64,000 nucleotides of DNA from an uncultured Alphaproteobacteria bacterium. Its GTDB lineage: Bacteria > Pseudomonadota > Alphaproteobacteria > HIMB59 > GCA-002718135. The stretch lies in assembly GCA_902635455.1 (NCBI GenBank), contig CACPNW010000002.1, positions 48,869-112,868 on the forward strand, read 5' to 3'. The translations under genes were made by a program, and so were the position numbers. Positions within the stretch are counted from its first letter, which is position 1, and each line of letters begins with the position of its first letter. The notes beneath the pieces were generated by a model, which was not told where the DNA came from, ran no database searches, and was given only the letters and a program-made list of their open reading frames with translations. Shown piece by piece: positions 1-9,120 of the stretch.

Positions 1-255
1 AATTCTTCTTGTTAATGCTAAAACCACTTTTTGAGTTAATACTTCTACTGTTTTATGAATACTATCTTGCTGTTCTTTTTCTTTGCTTTTATTGTTTCTT
101 ATTTTTGTCTGAGCTAAAAAAGCTTTCTTAATTGCATTAGAAATTTTATCAGATTTAAATGGAGTGATTTTCCCATCTCTTCTGACCACACTTAAGCTAA
201 GTAAATTAATCTCAGGCTTATTTACATTTGCTGATACGAGTGAGTTGTCTGCCAT
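1..255 (-). CDS. nrdA: Ribonucleoside-diphosphate reductase alpha subunit, N-terminal part (cut by window edge)
   Basis: The window starts inside this gene; only the first 85 codons are present, read from an ATG at 255-253. The visible protein begins MADNSLVSANVNKPEI and continues with VVRRDGKITPFKSDKI, the signature of an ATP-cone, the allosteric nucleotide-binding domain at the N-terminus of many ribonucleotide reductases. The stretch ending QKVVLALTRRI resembles the helix that follows the cone in class I NrdA proteins. The enzyme would reduce ribonucleotides to deoxyribonucleotides for DNA synthesis. An NrdR-like operator sits about 40 bp upstream, which supports the call. A class II or anaerobic reductase with the same cone cannot be fully excluded because the catalytic barrel is outside the window. 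Confidence 0.75.
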   Translation of the reverse strand, partial: MADNSLVSANVNKPEINLLSLSVVRRDGKITPFKSDKISNAIKKAFLAQTKIRNNKSKEKEQQDSIHKTVEVLTQKVVLALTRRI

Positions 256-294
256 TTAATCCTTATCTAATTTTTTAAAATTTATTGTCGAATA

Positions 295-310
295 ACACAA
301 TATGTAGTGT
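295..310. promoter_or_regulatory. NrdR box upstream of the ribonucleotide reductase gene
   Basis: The 16-mer acacaatatgtagtgt matches the known NrdR consensus (acaCwAtATaTwGtgt) at all but one position and is a near-perfect inverted repeat. It lies 40 bp before the reductase start codon. NrdR is the zinc-finger/ATP-cone repressor of ribonucleotide reductase genes. Boxes usually come in pairs about 31 bp apart; I could not find a convincing second one. The rest of the 256-545 intergenic stretch is AT-rich, and I see no other feature in it. Confidence 0.7.
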
Positions 311-545
311 CGCCGAAAATTGACAATACAACATTTGCCTAATATCGCAATAAGAACAAAAAGAGAACATATAAAATTTTTTACTTTAAGTCAAAATATT
401 TTTAAACTTTTTAAAATATTTATACCCAAGTTGTTGATATTTTTAAATTTACTTATTCACCCCATTTTACATACTTTTAGATTAAAATTAAATTTTTATA
501 AATTTTTGAACTTAAATATGCCATAAATAATTAATAAAAAAATCT

Positions 546-1268
546 ATGAAACAAATTGCCCTTGTAGATGATGAAGAATCTATATTAACTTCGGTTTCCA
601 TAGCCCTCGAATCTGAGGGGTATGCCGTTGACACATATAAAAATGGAGTAGAAGCACTTGCAGGACTAGAATCGAAGGATTACGATTTAGGTCTTTTTGA
701 TATTAAAATGCCAAAAATGGATGGTAACGAATTATTAACAAAAGTAAGATCAAATAAAAAAACTTCTTTAAGAGAAATGCCTATCATTTTTTTAACTTCA
801 AAAGATCAAGAGCAAGATGAAATAATTGGATTAAGAATGGGAGCTGCTGATTATATTAAAAAACCATTCTCACAAAAACTTTTAAACGAAAGAATTAGAA
901 CTGTTCTTAGGGCATATTCTTATAGAAAGAATGAAGAGCTAAACAACAATGAAGATAATTTAAACTTTAAAAATATAAAAAAAGGAAATCTTGAGTTAAA
1001 TGAGATGAAGCAATTGTGTTTCTGGAAAGATAAGGTTATCGAGCTGACAGTTGCTGAGTTTAATTTAATCAAATCTCTGGCTCAATATCCTGGTGTAGTA
1101 AAAGATAGAAACCAATTGATGGACGCCATGTATGGTGACACCATTTATGTTGATGATCGTACAATTGATAGTCATATTAAAAGATTAAGAAAAAAATTTA
1201 AATCATATGATCCTGAATTTGATCAAATACGCACTCGCTATGGGTCCGGGTATTCATGGCGTGAGTAA
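546..1268 (+). CDS. chvI: OmpR/PhoB-family response regulator, ChvI-like
   Basis: This 240-residue DNA-binding response regulator has a receiver domain (about 1-120) and a C-terminal winged-helix domain (about 145-238). In the receiver I see acidic residues D8/D9, the phospho-acceptor D52 in LFDIKMPKMDG, and K106 before P107. The C-terminus contains DDRTIDSHIKRLRKKF, the recognition-helix region of the OmpR family, and ends RYGSGYSW, typical of ChvI. The sensor kinase gene follows directly and overlaps by 8 nt, so the two form an operon. In other alphaproteobacteria ChvI-ChvG responds to envelope stress or acid; here the stimulus is unknown. Length is normal for the family. OmpR-type assignment is firm; ChvI is inferred from the partner and the clade. 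Confidence 0.85.
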   Translation: MKQIALVDDEESILTSVSIALESEGYAVDTYKNGVEALAGLESKDYDLGLFDIKMPKMDGNELLTKVRSNKKTSLREMPIIFLTSKDQEQDEIIGLRMGAADYIKKPFSQKLLNERIRTVLRAYSYRKNEELNNNEDNLNFKNIKKGNLELNEMKQLCFWKDKVIELTVAEFNLIKSLAQYPGVVKDRNQLMDAMYGDTIYVDDRTIDSHIKRLRKKFKSYDPEFDQIRTRYGSGYSWRE

Positions 1269-2916
1269 ATTTTATAAATTTAGACTCTCTAATTATTCAC
1301 TAACTTATCAACTTCTAATTATTAATTTAATTACAGCATTTATAGGTTTTATTTCTTTATTGGTTTTTAATTTTTATTTAATTCAGGATGATAGAAATAT
1401 TTTAATAGAATATGATAGCACTTTATTGAAAGTAAATAAAATAAGTAATTTTTTAAGCAATAATGCTATTTCAAGAGTACCTTTGTTTAATGAAAATTGT
1501 GATAACAATACTGAAGATCAAGACTGTGTTATTAACATTTCTGAACCAACTTTAGACCCAACAACTACTCAGCAATATATAATGCAAAATTATCTACAAA
1601 CCAATTTCGATGTTATTGTTTATAATGACGGATGGGTTAAGTTTGCCGATACTGAAGATATGTACATTTCTAACGAAGTTTCAGAAATTGCTATTGATGC
1701 TAAAATTGGCACATCTGATAATTTTATTGATAATTATCGCCAATTTTATATAGATTTTTTTAACAAATTCAGAAAAAATTTTATAAAAAATAAATATATC
1801 AAAGTAGCTCAAAAATTTAGAAGTGAAATTAATTTAGTTTCAGAGACTATTAAGAATAAAAAAATAATTATAAATAAATTTTATAATAATGAAAAAGATA
1901 TCATCCAAATCATCTCATCCCCAGTTTTATATAATGATAAAATTTATGGCGTAGTTATAGTTTCATATCCACTTGTTCACAATAATTATAATTTAGGATT
2001 GAATTCATATAATTTATTTAATTTTTATATTTTTTTAGTTTTGATAATACTATTTATATCTTTCTTTTTTTCTAAGAGTTTAGTGAGTCCAATTAAAACA
2101 CTATCCAAATTAACTTTAATTGAAAGAACAAAAATCAAGCCTAAAATAACTTTTTCATATCCAGTTAGGGGTGATGAAATAGGAACTTTATCAAATGAAA
2201 TTCAAAAAATGTCTTTAGATCTAAAGACACAAATAAATCAATTGGAAAAATTTGCAGCGGACGTTTCTCATGAATTAAAAAATCCTTTGACTAGCTTACA
2301 ATCTGCAAATGAACTTATCTTGAATGATAATATTGCTGAGAAAGATAAAGATATACTAAATAAAAATATTACAAAAGATATTAAAAGAATGAACAAGTTA
2401 ATTTCTGATATTTCAAATTTTACTCAAATTAAGGCAGAAATTGAAACTGAAAGTTTTGAGTATATAAATATAAATGAATTTTTAATTGATGTTGCAAATA
2501 GCTATAATGAAAATAAGAAAAATATAAAAATTGAAATAGAAACTAATGATCAAAAATTATATGTAGCGGCAAATAAAGATAAATTATCTCAAGTTTTTTA
2601 CAATTTAATTGATAACAGTATTTCGATTTTATCTAAAAATCAAAATGTGTTTATCCAGTCAAGGTCGCTAGACCAAAAAAATATTGAAATTAAAGTATAT
2701 GACCAAGGTAAGGGAATACCCCTAAAAGATGCAGAAAAGATATTTTATAGATTTTATACAGATAGGGATGCTGATAAGGGGGATCATAGTGGGCTAGGGT
2801 TGTCAATTTCTAGGGAAATTGTGAATTCTTTTGGCGGTGTTATAAAATTAGTAAAATCTGACAGGCGACTGTATCCTGGAGCTTGTTTTATTATTAATTT
2901 ACCTTTAAAAGTCTGA
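1261..2916 (+). CDS. chvG: Membrane sensor histidine kinase, ChvG-like
   Basis: The partner kinase of the preceding regulator, 551 residues from a GTG at 1261. An ATG at 1207 is in frame but lies deep inside chvI and gives an unlikely leader, so I prefer the GTG with its 8-nt overlap. Domains: membrane segment about 15-37; periplasmic sensor region; second membrane segment about 252-272; a HAMP-like stretch; HisKA with FAADVSHELKNPLTSL, where the phospho-accepting residue is His337; and an ATPase domain with the N-box QVFYNLIDNS, DQGKGIP and GLGLSISREIV. The sensor region is rich in Asn and Lys and has no recognisable ligand motif. Autophosphorylation and transfer to D52 of the regulator are expected from the family. 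Confidence 0.85.
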   Translation: MSKFYKFRLSNYSLTYQLLIINLITAFIGFISLLVFNFYLIQDDRNILIEYDSTLLKVNKISNFLSNNAISRVPLFNENCDNNTEDQDCVINISEPTLDPTTTQQYIMQNYLQTNFDVIVYNDGWVKFADTEDMYISNEVSEIAIDAKIGTSDNFIDNYRQFYIDFFNKFRKNFIKNKYIKVAQKFRSEINLVSETIKNKKIIINKFYNNEKDIIQIISSPVLYNDKIYGVVIVSYPLVHNNYNLGLNSYNLFNFYIFLVLIILFISFFFSKSLVSPIKTLSKLTLIERTKIKPKITFSYPVRGDEIGTLSNEIQKMSLDLKTQINQLEKFAADVSHELKNPLTSLQSANELILNDNIAEKDKDILNKNITKDIKRMNKLISDISNFTQIKAEIETESFEYININEFLIDVANSYNENKKNIKIEIETNDQKLYVAANKDKLSQVFYNLIDNSISILSKNQNVFIQSRSLDQKNIEIKVYDQGKGIPLKDAEKIFYRFYTDRDADKGDHSGLGLSISREIVNSFGGVIKLVKSDRRLYPGACFIINLPLKV

Positions 2917-2955
2917 AATTATAAAATAACAATCTTAATAAAAATAGGGAATAAT

Positions 2956-4245
2956 ATGACTTCTGATTTTAAAGTAAAAGATATTAGTTTAGCAGATTGG
3001 GGTAGAAAAGAAATTGCAATAGCAGAAACAGAGATGCCTGGTCTAATGGCTATTCGTGAAGAAAACAAAGGAAAAAAACCTCTTGAAGGTGCAAGAATTG
3101 TTGGTTGTTTACACATGACAATTCAAACAGCAGTATTAATAGAAACCCTTGTTGAGTTAGGCGCATCAGTAAGATGGAGCTCATGCAATATCTTTTCAAC
3201 ACAAGATCAGGCTGCATCAGCTATTGCTGCAGAAGGAATACCAGTATTTGCATGGAAAGGCATGAATGATGAGGAGTTTTGGTGGTGTATTGAACAAACT
3301 TTAACTGGACCTAATAACTGGAAACCAAACATGATTCTTGATGATGGTGGAGATGCAACACAAATTATTCATGAAAAGTATCCTGAATTATTAAATGATA
3401 TTAAAGGTTTATCAGAAGAAACAACTACAGGGGTGCATCGATTAAAGGAAATGGAAAAGAAAGGTTTGCTCAAGGTCCCGGCAATTAATGTAAATGACTC
3501 TGTAACAAAATCAAAATTTGATAATCTTTATGGGTGCAAGGAGAGTTTAGTTGATGGCATTAGAAGAGGTACAGATGTTATGATGGCAGGGAAGATAGCT
3601 GTTGTTGCAGGTTATGGAGATGTAGGCAAAGGTTCGGCAGCAAGCTTAAGAGGAGCTGGAGCAAGAGTTTGCGTAACTGAAGTAGATCCAATCAATGCAT
3701 TACAGGCAGCTATGGAAGGATATGAAGTTGTAACCATGGATGATGCATGTGAATATGGTGATATATTTGTTACTGCAACAGGGAATCTTGATGTAATAAC
3801 ATTGGACCATATGAGAAAAATGAGAGATAGAGCTATAGTTTGCAATATTGGACATTTTGATAATGAAATTCAAACAGAAGCTCTAAGGAATTACAAAACT
3901 GATGAAATAAAGCCTCAAGTTGATGAAATTGAGTTTCCAGATGGTAAAAAATTGTTACTTTTATCACAAGGAAGGCTTGTAAACTTAGGCAATGCTACTG
4001 GTCATCCAAGTTTTGTTATGAGCGCATCTTTTACAAATCAAGTGATGGCACAATTGGAATTATGGCATAATTACAAAAATTATGAGAATAAAGTATATGT
4101 TTTACCAAAACACTTAGATGAAAAAGTTGCTTTGTTACATCTTAAAAAAGTTGGAGCTAAATTAACCACTTTATCTGATAAACAAGCAGAGTATATTGGA
4201 GTTAAAAAAGAAGGGCCATTTAAAGATGACTCTTATCGTTATTAA
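2956..4245 (+). CDS. ahcY: Adenosylhomocysteinase
   Basis: Hydrolyses S-adenosylhomocysteine to adenosine and homocysteine, removing the inhibitory product of SAM-dependent methylation. The 429-residue protein has the NAD-binding loop [13 protein letters not shown] (about residues 216-228), the substrate-region motif [13 protein letters not shown] near residue 53, and the conserved C-terminal DSYRY. It is cytosolic and normally tetrameric. A 39-nt gap separates it from the kinase gene upstream, and metK follows 13 nt downstream, so the methionine/SAM cycle genes are paired. I looked for a SAM or SAH riboswitch in the short leader and see no room for one. Confidence 0.97.
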   Translation: MTSDFKVKDISLADWGRKEIAIAETEMPGLMAIREENKGKKPLEGARIVGCLHMTIQTAVLIETLVELGASVRWSSCNIFSTQDQAASAIAAEGIPVFAWKGMNDEEFWWCIEQTLTGPNNWKPNMILDDGGDATQIIHEKYPELLNDIKGLSEETTTGVHRLKEMEKKGLLKVPAINVNDSVTKSKFDNLYGCKESLVDGIRRGTDVMMAGKIAVVAGYGDVGKGSAASLRGAGARVCVTEVDPINALQAAMEGYEVVTMDDACEYGDIFVTATGNLDVITLDHMRKMRDRAIVCNIGHFDNEIQTEALRNYKTDEIKPQVDEIEFPDGKKLLLLSQGRLVNLGNATGHPSFVMSASFTNQVMAQLELWHNYKNYENKVYVLPKHLDEKVALLHLKKVGAKLTTLSDKQAEYIGVKKEGPFKDDSYRY

Positions 4246-4258
4246 TTTAGGAGGATAA

Positions 4259-5425
4259 ATGAAAAGATCTTATTTATTTACAAGTGAATCAGTTTCAGAA
4301 GGACATCCTGATAAAGTATGTGACAGAATATCAGATATGGTTGTTGATAGTTATTTATCTCAGGATCCAAATTCAAGAGTTGCCTGTGAAACTCTAACTA
4401 CAACAAATAAAGTTGTTCTAGCTGGTGAAGTTAGAGGACCGTCTATTTCAAAAGATGAGATAATTTCTAACGTAAGAGAATGCATAAAAGATATAGGATA
4501 TGAACAAGATGGATTCCATTGGCAAAATTGTGAAGTTGATTATCATTTACATCCACAATCTTCTGACATTGCAATGGGAGTTGATGCTGGAGATAACAAA
4601 GATGAAGGTGCAGGTGATCAAGGTATAATGTTTGGCTATGCTTGTAAGGATACAGATAGTCTAATGCCAGCCCCAATTCACTATTCGCATCAAATATTAT
4701 ACAAAATGGCAAAAGCAAGAAAAGATGGAACTGCTAATGGACTAGAGCCTGATTCTAAAAGTCAAGTAACTATGCTTTATGAAAATGACAAACCTAGCAA
4801 AGTAACATCATTAGTTATTTCTTCACAGCACAAGGAGGGATTATCCCCTTCTGATGTTAGAGAAATTGTTAAACCTTATGTCTATGAGTGTATACCCAAT
4901 CATCTATTGGAAGATTTAAAAGATGAAGATTTTTACGTTAATCCAACTGGAAATTTTGTAATTGGTGGACCAGACGGAGACTCTGGATTAACAGGAAGAA
5001 AAATTATAGTTGACACGTATGGTGGGGCCGCACCACATGGTGGTGGTGCTTTTTCAGGAAAAGACCCATCAAAAGTTGATAGATCTGCAGCTTATGCAGC
5101 AAGGTATTTAGCAAAAAATATTGTTGCTGCTGACTTAGCTGATCAATGTGTAATACAACTTTCATATGCTATTGGTGTATCTAAACCACTGTCTATCTAT
5201 GTTAATACAAATAGCACAAACAAAATTGATGAAGCAAAGATAGAAAAAATGATTCCTGATTTATTTGATCTCAGTCCCAGAGGGATAATCGAACATTTAA
5301 AATTAAGAAACCCAATATATGTTCCAACCGCTGCTTACGGACACTTTGGACGTAATCCTAGTGATAATGGTCAATTTAGTTGGGAGAAAACTGATTTGGT
5401 AGATAAATTAAAAAGTGCAATTTAA
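4259..5425 (+). CDS. metK: S-adenosylmethionine synthetase
   Basis: Makes SAM from methionine and ATP. The 388-residue protein shows [14 protein letters not shown] near the N-terminus, the ATP-binding [12 protein letters not shown], and the Gly-rich [19 protein letters not shown], all diagnostic of MetK. It carries one of the clearest Shine-Dalgarno sequences in the window (AGGAGG at 4249-4254, four bases before the ATG), which suggests strong translation. It sits directly behind ahcY and is probably cotranscribed. tsaE begins five bases after its stop. Confidence 0.98.
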   Translation: MKRSYLFTSESVSEGHPDKVCDRISDMVVDSYLSQDPNSRVACETLTTTNKVVLAGEVRGPSISKDEIISNVRECIKDIGYEQDGFHWQNCEVDYHLHPQSSDIAMGVDAGDNKDEGAGDQGIMFGYACKDTDSLMPAPIHYSHQILYKMAKARKDGTANGLEPDSKSQVTMLYENDKPSKVTSLVISSQHKEGLSPSDVREIVKPYVYECIPNHLLEDLKDEDFYVNPTGNFVIGGPDGDSGLTGRKIIVDTYGGAAPHGGGAFSGKDPSKVDRSAAYAARYLAKNIVAADLADQCVIQLSYAIGVSKPLSIYVNTNSTNKIDEAKIEKMIPDLFDLSPRGIIEHLKLRNPIYVPTAAYGHFGRNPSDNGQFSWEKTDLVDKLKSAI

Positions 5426-5430
5426 ATAAT

Positions 5431-5889
5431 TTGATCAAAAAAAAACAGAAATATTATGATTTAAAAGATTTAGAAATTTTTGCAAAAAATATTAGTAAAG
5501 ATTTTACTAAAGGAACTATCATTTTTTTAAAAGGAGAATTAGGTGCTGGTAAAACAACACTTGCAAGATTTTTAATTAACAGTTTGTATGATTTAAAAAA
5601 AATAGATAAACCAAATTCAATTAAAAGTCCTACGTTCCCAATATTATTAACATACGACTTGCTAGATTTTGATATATTTCACTATGACTTATATAGAATT
5701 TCGAATAATTCTGAATTAAATGAATTAAATATTGAAGAAAATATAAAAGAGTCAGTAACTTTAATTGAATGGCCAGAAATATTGTTGAAAAGCAAATTTA
5801 GTTATAATTTTTATTTAATTGAATTAGAAATGGTTAGTGAAAATAAAAGAATCCTTAAAATAAAGTTTAAAAATAATATTAATGTATAA
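5431..5889 (+). CDS. tsaE: tRNA threonylcarbamoyladenosine biosynthesis ATPase TsaE
   Basis: TsaE is the ATPase that drives turnover of the TsaBD complex making the t6A37 modification of ANN-decoding tRNAs. The 152-residue protein has a Walker A loop GELGAGKTT at residues 35-43, then SPTFP, and FHYDLYRI, all family hallmarks. It starts at a TTG with no good Shine-Dalgarno; no in-frame ATG is available before the P-loop, so the TTG is the best start. Its end overlaps amgK by 8 nt. The order tsaE-amgK-murU is typical of alphaproteobacteria. Confidence 0.93.
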   Translation: MIKKKQKYYDLKDLEIFAKNISKDFTKGTIIFLKGELGAGKTTLARFLINSLYDLKKIDKPNSIKSPTFPILLTYDLLDFDIFHYDLYRISNNSELNELNIEENIKESVTLIEWPEILLKSKFSYNFYLIELEMVSENKRILKIKFKNNINV

Positions 5890-6805
5890 AAATTTTGAAA
5901 ATTTAATCTTGCTTAAAGGTGGTGCATCTGAAAAAAAAATTTATCGATGTAATAAAAAAAATAAAAATTTTATAATTTTAGATTTTTCTCAAAATAAAGC
6001 TGAATTTAATAATCATTTAATTATTTATAATATTTTAAAAAATATTAATATATCGATACCAAGTATTTATGAAATTGATTTTAAAAATTATACAATTGTA
6101 ACTGAAGATTTTGGCAATCAAAGATATGACAAAATAATCGACAAGTATCAAATTAATTTTCTTTTAGAGTGCGCAATAGAATCATTAATTATAATAAATA
6201 ATTCATCAATAAATCAATATGGGTTTGAATCTCTACCAAAATACAATTATCAAATTTTTAAAAATGAAATAAGTGAATTGGTTGATTATTTTTGTCCTTA
6301 TAAAAAAATTAATAGCTCAATAAATAAATCTTTTTTTGAAATTTGGAAAAAGTATTACAAAAAATTAGATTTTGAATTTAATACTTTTGTACATAAAGAT
6401 TTTGAATTAACTAATTTAATTTACCTTCCTAAAAAAAATAGTCATTTAAGGTGTGGAATTTTAGATTTTCAAAGTGCATTTATTGGATTTAAGGGATGGG
6501 ACCTCTTTTCACTTCTTGAAAATTCAAGAATATACTTTTCTACTGAAAAAAATGAACATTTTCTTAGAAAATATTATAATCAAACATATCCAAAAATTGA
6601 TTTTGATTCATTTAAAAAACAGTATTATTTTTTAAATACTTCAAGACAGACGCGTCTTTTAGGTAGATGGGTAAAATTTGCTAAAGTTGATAAAAATAAA
6701 TCCTATTTAAAATTTATTGATACTACAATTAAAAGGCTTAAAAATAGTTTAGAGATTTTAGAAATTAGAGAATTAAATGGCATTTATGAGCGTATTTTGA
6801 ATTAA
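5882..6805 (+). CDS. amgK: Anomeric MurNAc/GlcNAc kinase, aminoglycoside-phosphotransferase fold
   Basis: A small-molecule kinase of the aminoglycoside phosphotransferase family, 307 residues. The catalytic loop reads HKDFELTNL (His171, Asp173, Asn178) and is followed by the metal-binding LDFQSA (Asp195). FKGWDLFSLLENSR is the form seen in AmgK proteins. AmgK phosphorylates the anomeric carbon of N-acetylmuramate in peptidoglycan recycling, and the next gene, murU, uses that product to make UDP-MurNAc. It overlaps tsaE by 8 nt and ends one base before murU, so the three genes are one transcript. The N-lobe is Lys/Asn-rich and poorly conserved, as is common in low-GC genomes. Substrate is inferred from the murU pairing. 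Confidence 0.85.
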   Translation: MYKNFENLILLKGGASEKKIYRCNKKNKNFIILDFSQNKAEFNNHLIIYNILKNINISIPSIYEIDFKNYTIVTEDFGNQRYDKIIDKYQINFLLECAIESLIIINNSSINQYGFESLPKYNYQIFKNEISELVDYFCPYKKINSSINKSFFEIWKKYYKKLDFEFNTFVHKDFELTNLIYLPKKNSHLRCGILDFQSAFIGFKGWDLFSLLENSRIYFSTEKNEHFLRKYYNQTYPKIDFDSFKKQYYFLNTSRQTRLLGRWVKFAKVDKNKSYLKFIDTTIKRLKNSLEILEIRELNGIYERILN

Positions 6806-6806
6806 A

Positions 6807-7514
6807 ATGATGAAAAACTTTACAACAATGATTCTAGCAGCAGGTTTTGGAAGTCGCATGAAAGATTTAACTGAGAAAATACCAAAACCCTTATTAAAAA
6901 TAAAAAATACAACCCTTCTCAGCAATACTATAAATTTTTTTGAAAACATTGGGTGTAATAGATTTATTTTGAATACTCACTACTTATACAAAGAATTAAA
7001 CAATTATATAAATTCAATGCATTCAGATAAAGATATTATATTAATACATGAACCTGAAATTTTAGATACTGGTGGGGGGATTAAAAATGCACTCAAATTT
7101 TTTAACAATAAGAATTTTTTGGTTACTAATTGTGATATATTTTGGAGAAAAAATAACATTTTAGATATTAAAGATTTTCTTTTTGATTTACAAAAAGTGA
7201 AAAATTGCCAATTGCTATTGGCAAGAAAAAGCAAAACATATGGTGTAAATAAAAATTCTGGAGATTTTGTTTTAGAGAATAATTCTTTACGAAGATGGAA
7301 AAAAAATGATCAAATTAATTTTTATTCAGGCCTCCAAGTTTTGAATCCTTCAGTTTTTAATAATATATACAAGTCTAAATTTTCGATTAATGAAATTTGG
7401 GATAATTTAATAAAAAAAAAAGAATTGTCAGGTGTTATTATGCAATCAGATCTATTTCATATAGGGGATATCAATACTTATCTTGATATAACTAAAAACT
7501 TACCTCTTGACTAA
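6807..7514 (+). CDS. murU: N-acetylmuramate-1-phosphate uridylyltransferase
   Basis: A nucleotidyltransferase of 235 residues with the N-terminal signature MILAAGFGSRMKDLTEKIPK and the pyrophosphorylase motif KPLLKI. NCDIFW, around residue 112, supplies the metal-binding Asp. With amgK it gives the recycling route from free MurNAc to UDP-MurNAc that bypasses de novo synthesis. A sugar-1-phosphate nucleotidyltransferase of another specificity would look similar; the amgK neighbour decides the call. In many alphaproteobacteria addB and addA lie between this gene and trxA. Here only 27 bases do. Confidence 0.85.
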   Translation: MMKNFTTMILAAGFGSRMKDLTEKIPKPLLKIKNTTLLSNTINFFENIGCNRFILNTHYLYKELNNYINSMHSDKDIILIHEPEILDTGGGIKNALKFFNNKNFLVTNCDIFWRKNNILDIKDFLFDLQKVKNCQLLLARKSKTYGVNKNSGDFVLENNSLRRWKKNDQINFYSGLQVLNPSVFNNIYKSKFSINEIWDNLIKKKELSGVIMQSDLFHIGDINTYLDITKNLPLD

Positions 7515-7541
7515 ATAATAAGAATACTTATTTCTTTATAT

Positions 7542-7862
7542 ATGACAACATATTCCACTACTGATGAAAATTTTGAAAAAGACATATCGGAACCTAATTT
7601 TCTAGTTCTGGTTGATTTCTGGGCAGAATGGTGTGGTCCATGCAAACAAGTTGGACCAATTCTTGAAGAAATAGCAAATGAATACGAAACTAAGATTAAA
7701 ATTTTAAAAATTAATATAGATGAAAATCCTCAAACTCCACAAAAATATGGCGTAAGAGGAATACCTACACTTATGCTATTCAAGAATGGTAATTTAGCTG
7801 ATTCAAAAGTAGGTAGTTTACCCAAGTCTGCGCTAGAAGCTTGGTTAACAACTAATTTATAA
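7542..7862 (+). CDS. trxA: Thioredoxin
   Basis: A 106-residue cytosolic thioredoxin with the redox motif W-CGPC (Cys31 and Cys34) preceded by FWAEW, and the cis-proline in RGIPTLMLF. It supplies electrons to reductases such as ribonucleotide reductase and repairs protein disulfides. It lies at the end of a plus-strand run and its stop overlaps the folC stop from the other strand by 6 nt, so there is no space for a dedicated terminator. Confidence 0.96.
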   Translation: MTTYSTTDENFEKDISEPNFLVLVDFWAEWCGPCKQVGPILEEIANEYETKIKILKINIDENPQTPQKYGVRGIPTLMLFKNGNLADSKVGSLPKSALEAWLTTNL

Positions 7863-9116
7863 GTATTTTTTTCTTAATTTTCCAACTAAATATAAAGATC
7901 CAGTAATTAAAATATACTTTGTTTTTGTTTTTGAAATAAATTTTTTTGCTTCTATTATACTTGTTTTTTTCTGACAACTAATAAATAGTTTTTTACAATT
8001 CTTTTCTATTTCGGATGGAGTGAAAGAATTTTTTTCATTAGGAATTTTGATTGCAATAATTTTTTCAACACTGTCTTTAATTGTTTTTAAGAAATCAAAC
8101 ATTTTTTTATTATTCAGCATACCAAACAATACTATAGGTTTAATTTTTTTTTGCTTCAAAAAAATATTTAGTTTTTCTGATCCACTTATATTATGTGAGC
8201 CATCAAAAATTATTATTTTGTTTTTATAGTTTATCATTTCTAATCTACCAGGCCATTTAGTTTTATATATACTTGCATTAAATAGATTGCATTTTATTTT
8301 AAATCCTAAACTTTTAATTATCATTGCACCAGCTAATGCAGAAGTTGCGTTTTCTAATTGATGATCACCCAACAACTGTGGTTTTTTAATTAAATAATTT
8401 TTATTGTTAAATTTGAATATAAATTTGGATTTACTTTTGTTTTTAAAGTTATAATCTTTATCATAGTAATATACGTTTTTTTTATTTTTTAGGTTTAATT
8501 TTATTATTGTTTCGACATCACTGCTTTGTTTAGATATTAATATTTTTTTGCTGTATTTTGTTATCCCAAGTTTTTCTTTTGTAATTTTTTTAATAGTTTT
8601 GCCCAAGAATTCTTCATGATCCATACTAATATTAGTTATGATGCTTAATAATTTATTTGGTATAATATTTGTTGCATCTAATCTTCCTCCTAATCCTGTT
8701 TCAAGAATTAAAAAATCTGCCTTTTTCTTTGCAAATAAAACAAAAGCTGCTGCAGTTGTAATTTCAAAAAATGTTATTGGATTACCATTGTTAATTTTCT
8801 TAACATATTTTAAAGTATCATATAATTTTTTTGAACTTATTTCACAGTTGTTAATAATAATTCTTTCATTAAATTTATTTAAATGAGGAGAAATATATGC
8901 ATGGCAAGAATATCCATTTAGAGTTAATATATTTCTAAGATAACTTAGTGTTGATCCTTTTCCATTAGTTCCAGCTATATGAACTGTCTTAGGAAGGTTG
9001 TAATGAGGATTTTCAAGTTTTTTTAATAGAACCTCCAATCTTTTTAATGACAAGTCTATATACTTTGGGTGCAAATTCATTAATTGAATTAACAACCTGT
9101 CTATTTTTGAGTTCAC
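7857..9116 (-). CDS. folC: Bifunctional folylpolyglutamate/dihydrofolate synthase
   Basis: Adds glutamate to dihydropteroate or to reduced folates in an ATP-dependent ligase reaction of the Mur-ligase type. The 419-residue protein shows the ATP loop HIAGTNGKGSTLSYL, LETGLGGRLDATN, ITNISMDHEEFLG, and a C-terminal ligase domain with IIFDGSHN. It is the last gene of the fifteen-gene minus-strand run, four bases behind accD, and converges on trxA. Family and length fit well. Confidence 0.94.
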   Translation of the reverse strand: MNSKIDRLLIQLMNLHPKYIDLSLKRLEVLLKKLENPHYNLPKTVHIAGTNGKGSTLSYLRNILTLNGYSCHAYISPHLNKFNERIIINNCEISSKKLYDTLKYVKKINNGNPITFFEITTAAAFVLFAKKKADFLILETGLGGRLDATNIIPNKLLSIITNISMDHEEFLGKTIKKITKEKLGITKYSKKILISKQSSDVETIIKLNLKNKKNVYYYDKDYNFKNKSKSKFIFKFNNKNYLIKKPQLLGDHQLENATSALAGAMIIKSLGFKIKCNLFNASIYKTKWPGRLEMINYKNKIIIFDGSHNISGSEKLNIFLKQKKIKPIVLFGMLNNKKMFDFLKTIKDSVEKIIAIKIPNEKNSFTPSEIEKNCKKLFISCQKKTSIIEAKKFISKTKTKYILITGSLYLVGKLRKKYL

Positions 9117-9120
9117 TCTA

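Noticed and set aside
320-526. 68-codon plus-strand ORF between nrdA and chvI
   Set aside because: It is made almost only of Phe, Leu, Ile, Lys and Asn, as expected for random AT-rich DNA. It has no Shine-Dalgarno and begins near the NrdR box.
1207-1260. Longer N-terminus for the sensor kinase from ATG 1207
   Set aside because: It would overlap the conserved end of chvI by 62 bases. The GTG at 1261 gives the family-like N-terminus just ahead of the first membrane segment.
2917-2955. SAM or SAH riboswitch ahead of ahcY-metK
   Set aside because: The gap is only 39 bases with no paired elements. The 13 bases before metK hold just a Shine-Dalgarno.
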